Below, one piece after another: positions 5,469 through 5,564 of a DNA stretch of 5,564 nucleotides. Within the stretch, counting starts at the first letter, position 1. Every line of letters begins with the position of its first letter. The notes below the pieces were generated by a model. That model saw only the letters and a list, made by a program, of their open reading frames with translations. It did not search any database and was not told the DNA's origin. The stretch is from Alphaproteobacteria bacterium (GTDB lineage Bacteria; Pseudomonadota; Alphaproteobacteria; UBA2136; JALTLI01): contig JALTLI010000185.1 of NCBI GenBank assembly GCA_027005635.1, forward strand, positions 1 through 5,564, read 5' to 3'. The position numbers and the translations under genes were made by a program.

Positions 5469-5564
5469 CCTAGAAATAATATTTTGTAAAAATCTATTTT
5501 CTAAAATGAACCATAATATCTATTTTTTAAGTCTATCTAAATATAGTTGACAATATTATTAAAT

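Noticed and set aside
5547..5552. Consensus -35 box TTGACA at the right edge on the plus strand
   Set aside because: The matching -10 would lie beyond the window, so it cannot be judged.

Overview
The window is AT-rich, with coding regions at roughly 30-35% GC by eye. The best-recognised genes point to a low-GC alphaproteobacterium. The main evidence is a TsaE-AmgK fusion followed by a MurU-like uridylyltransferase, plus an LptD N-terminus with the Cys-x2-Cys ... PWKI signature. A thioredoxin-reductase-like ferredoxin/flavodoxin-NADP+ reductase is also present. I cannot name a genus.

Layout. At the left edge (1-495, minus) lies the start of lptD, the outer-membrane LPS translocon, which runs out of the window. 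Positions 496-1108 hold no conventional protein gene, but the stretch is not empty. It contains a 28-bp near-perfect inverted repeat overlapped by candidate divergent promoters (604-653). Next comes a stretch of about 350 bases at roughly 41% GC (hand count) that folds into many nested and local helices. It includes a 16-codon cysteine-rich ORF with the strongest Shine-Dalgarno sequence in the window. It ends in two consecutive hairpin terminators (993-1026 and 1035-1073). I read this as a structured RNA: either a stand-alone small RNA or an attenuator-like leader of the next gene.

A class I glutamine amidotransferase-like gene follows (1109-1798, plus). It overlaps by 4 bp, tail to tail, with the murU-like gene (1795-2526, minus). 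That gene is transcribed behind the tsaE-amgK fusion (2545-4083, minus), 18 bp apart. The pair joins a tRNA-modification ATPase (t6A synthesis) with the two enzymes of the anhydro-MurNAc salvage route: AmgK makes MurNAc-1-phosphate and MurU converts it to UDP-MurNAc. Divergent from it is the NADP+ reductase (4170-5177, plus), which overlaps by 8 bp, tail to tail, with an unrecognised 77-residue protein gene (5170-5403, minus). The last 160 bases are non-coding and carry that gene's probable promoter.

Together the genes are mostly envelope and housekeeping functions: LPS export, peptidoglycan recycling, tRNA modification and redox supply. No mobile element, CRISPR array, tRNA or rRNA was seen. 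The one part not explained by known families is the structured region at about 640-1075.
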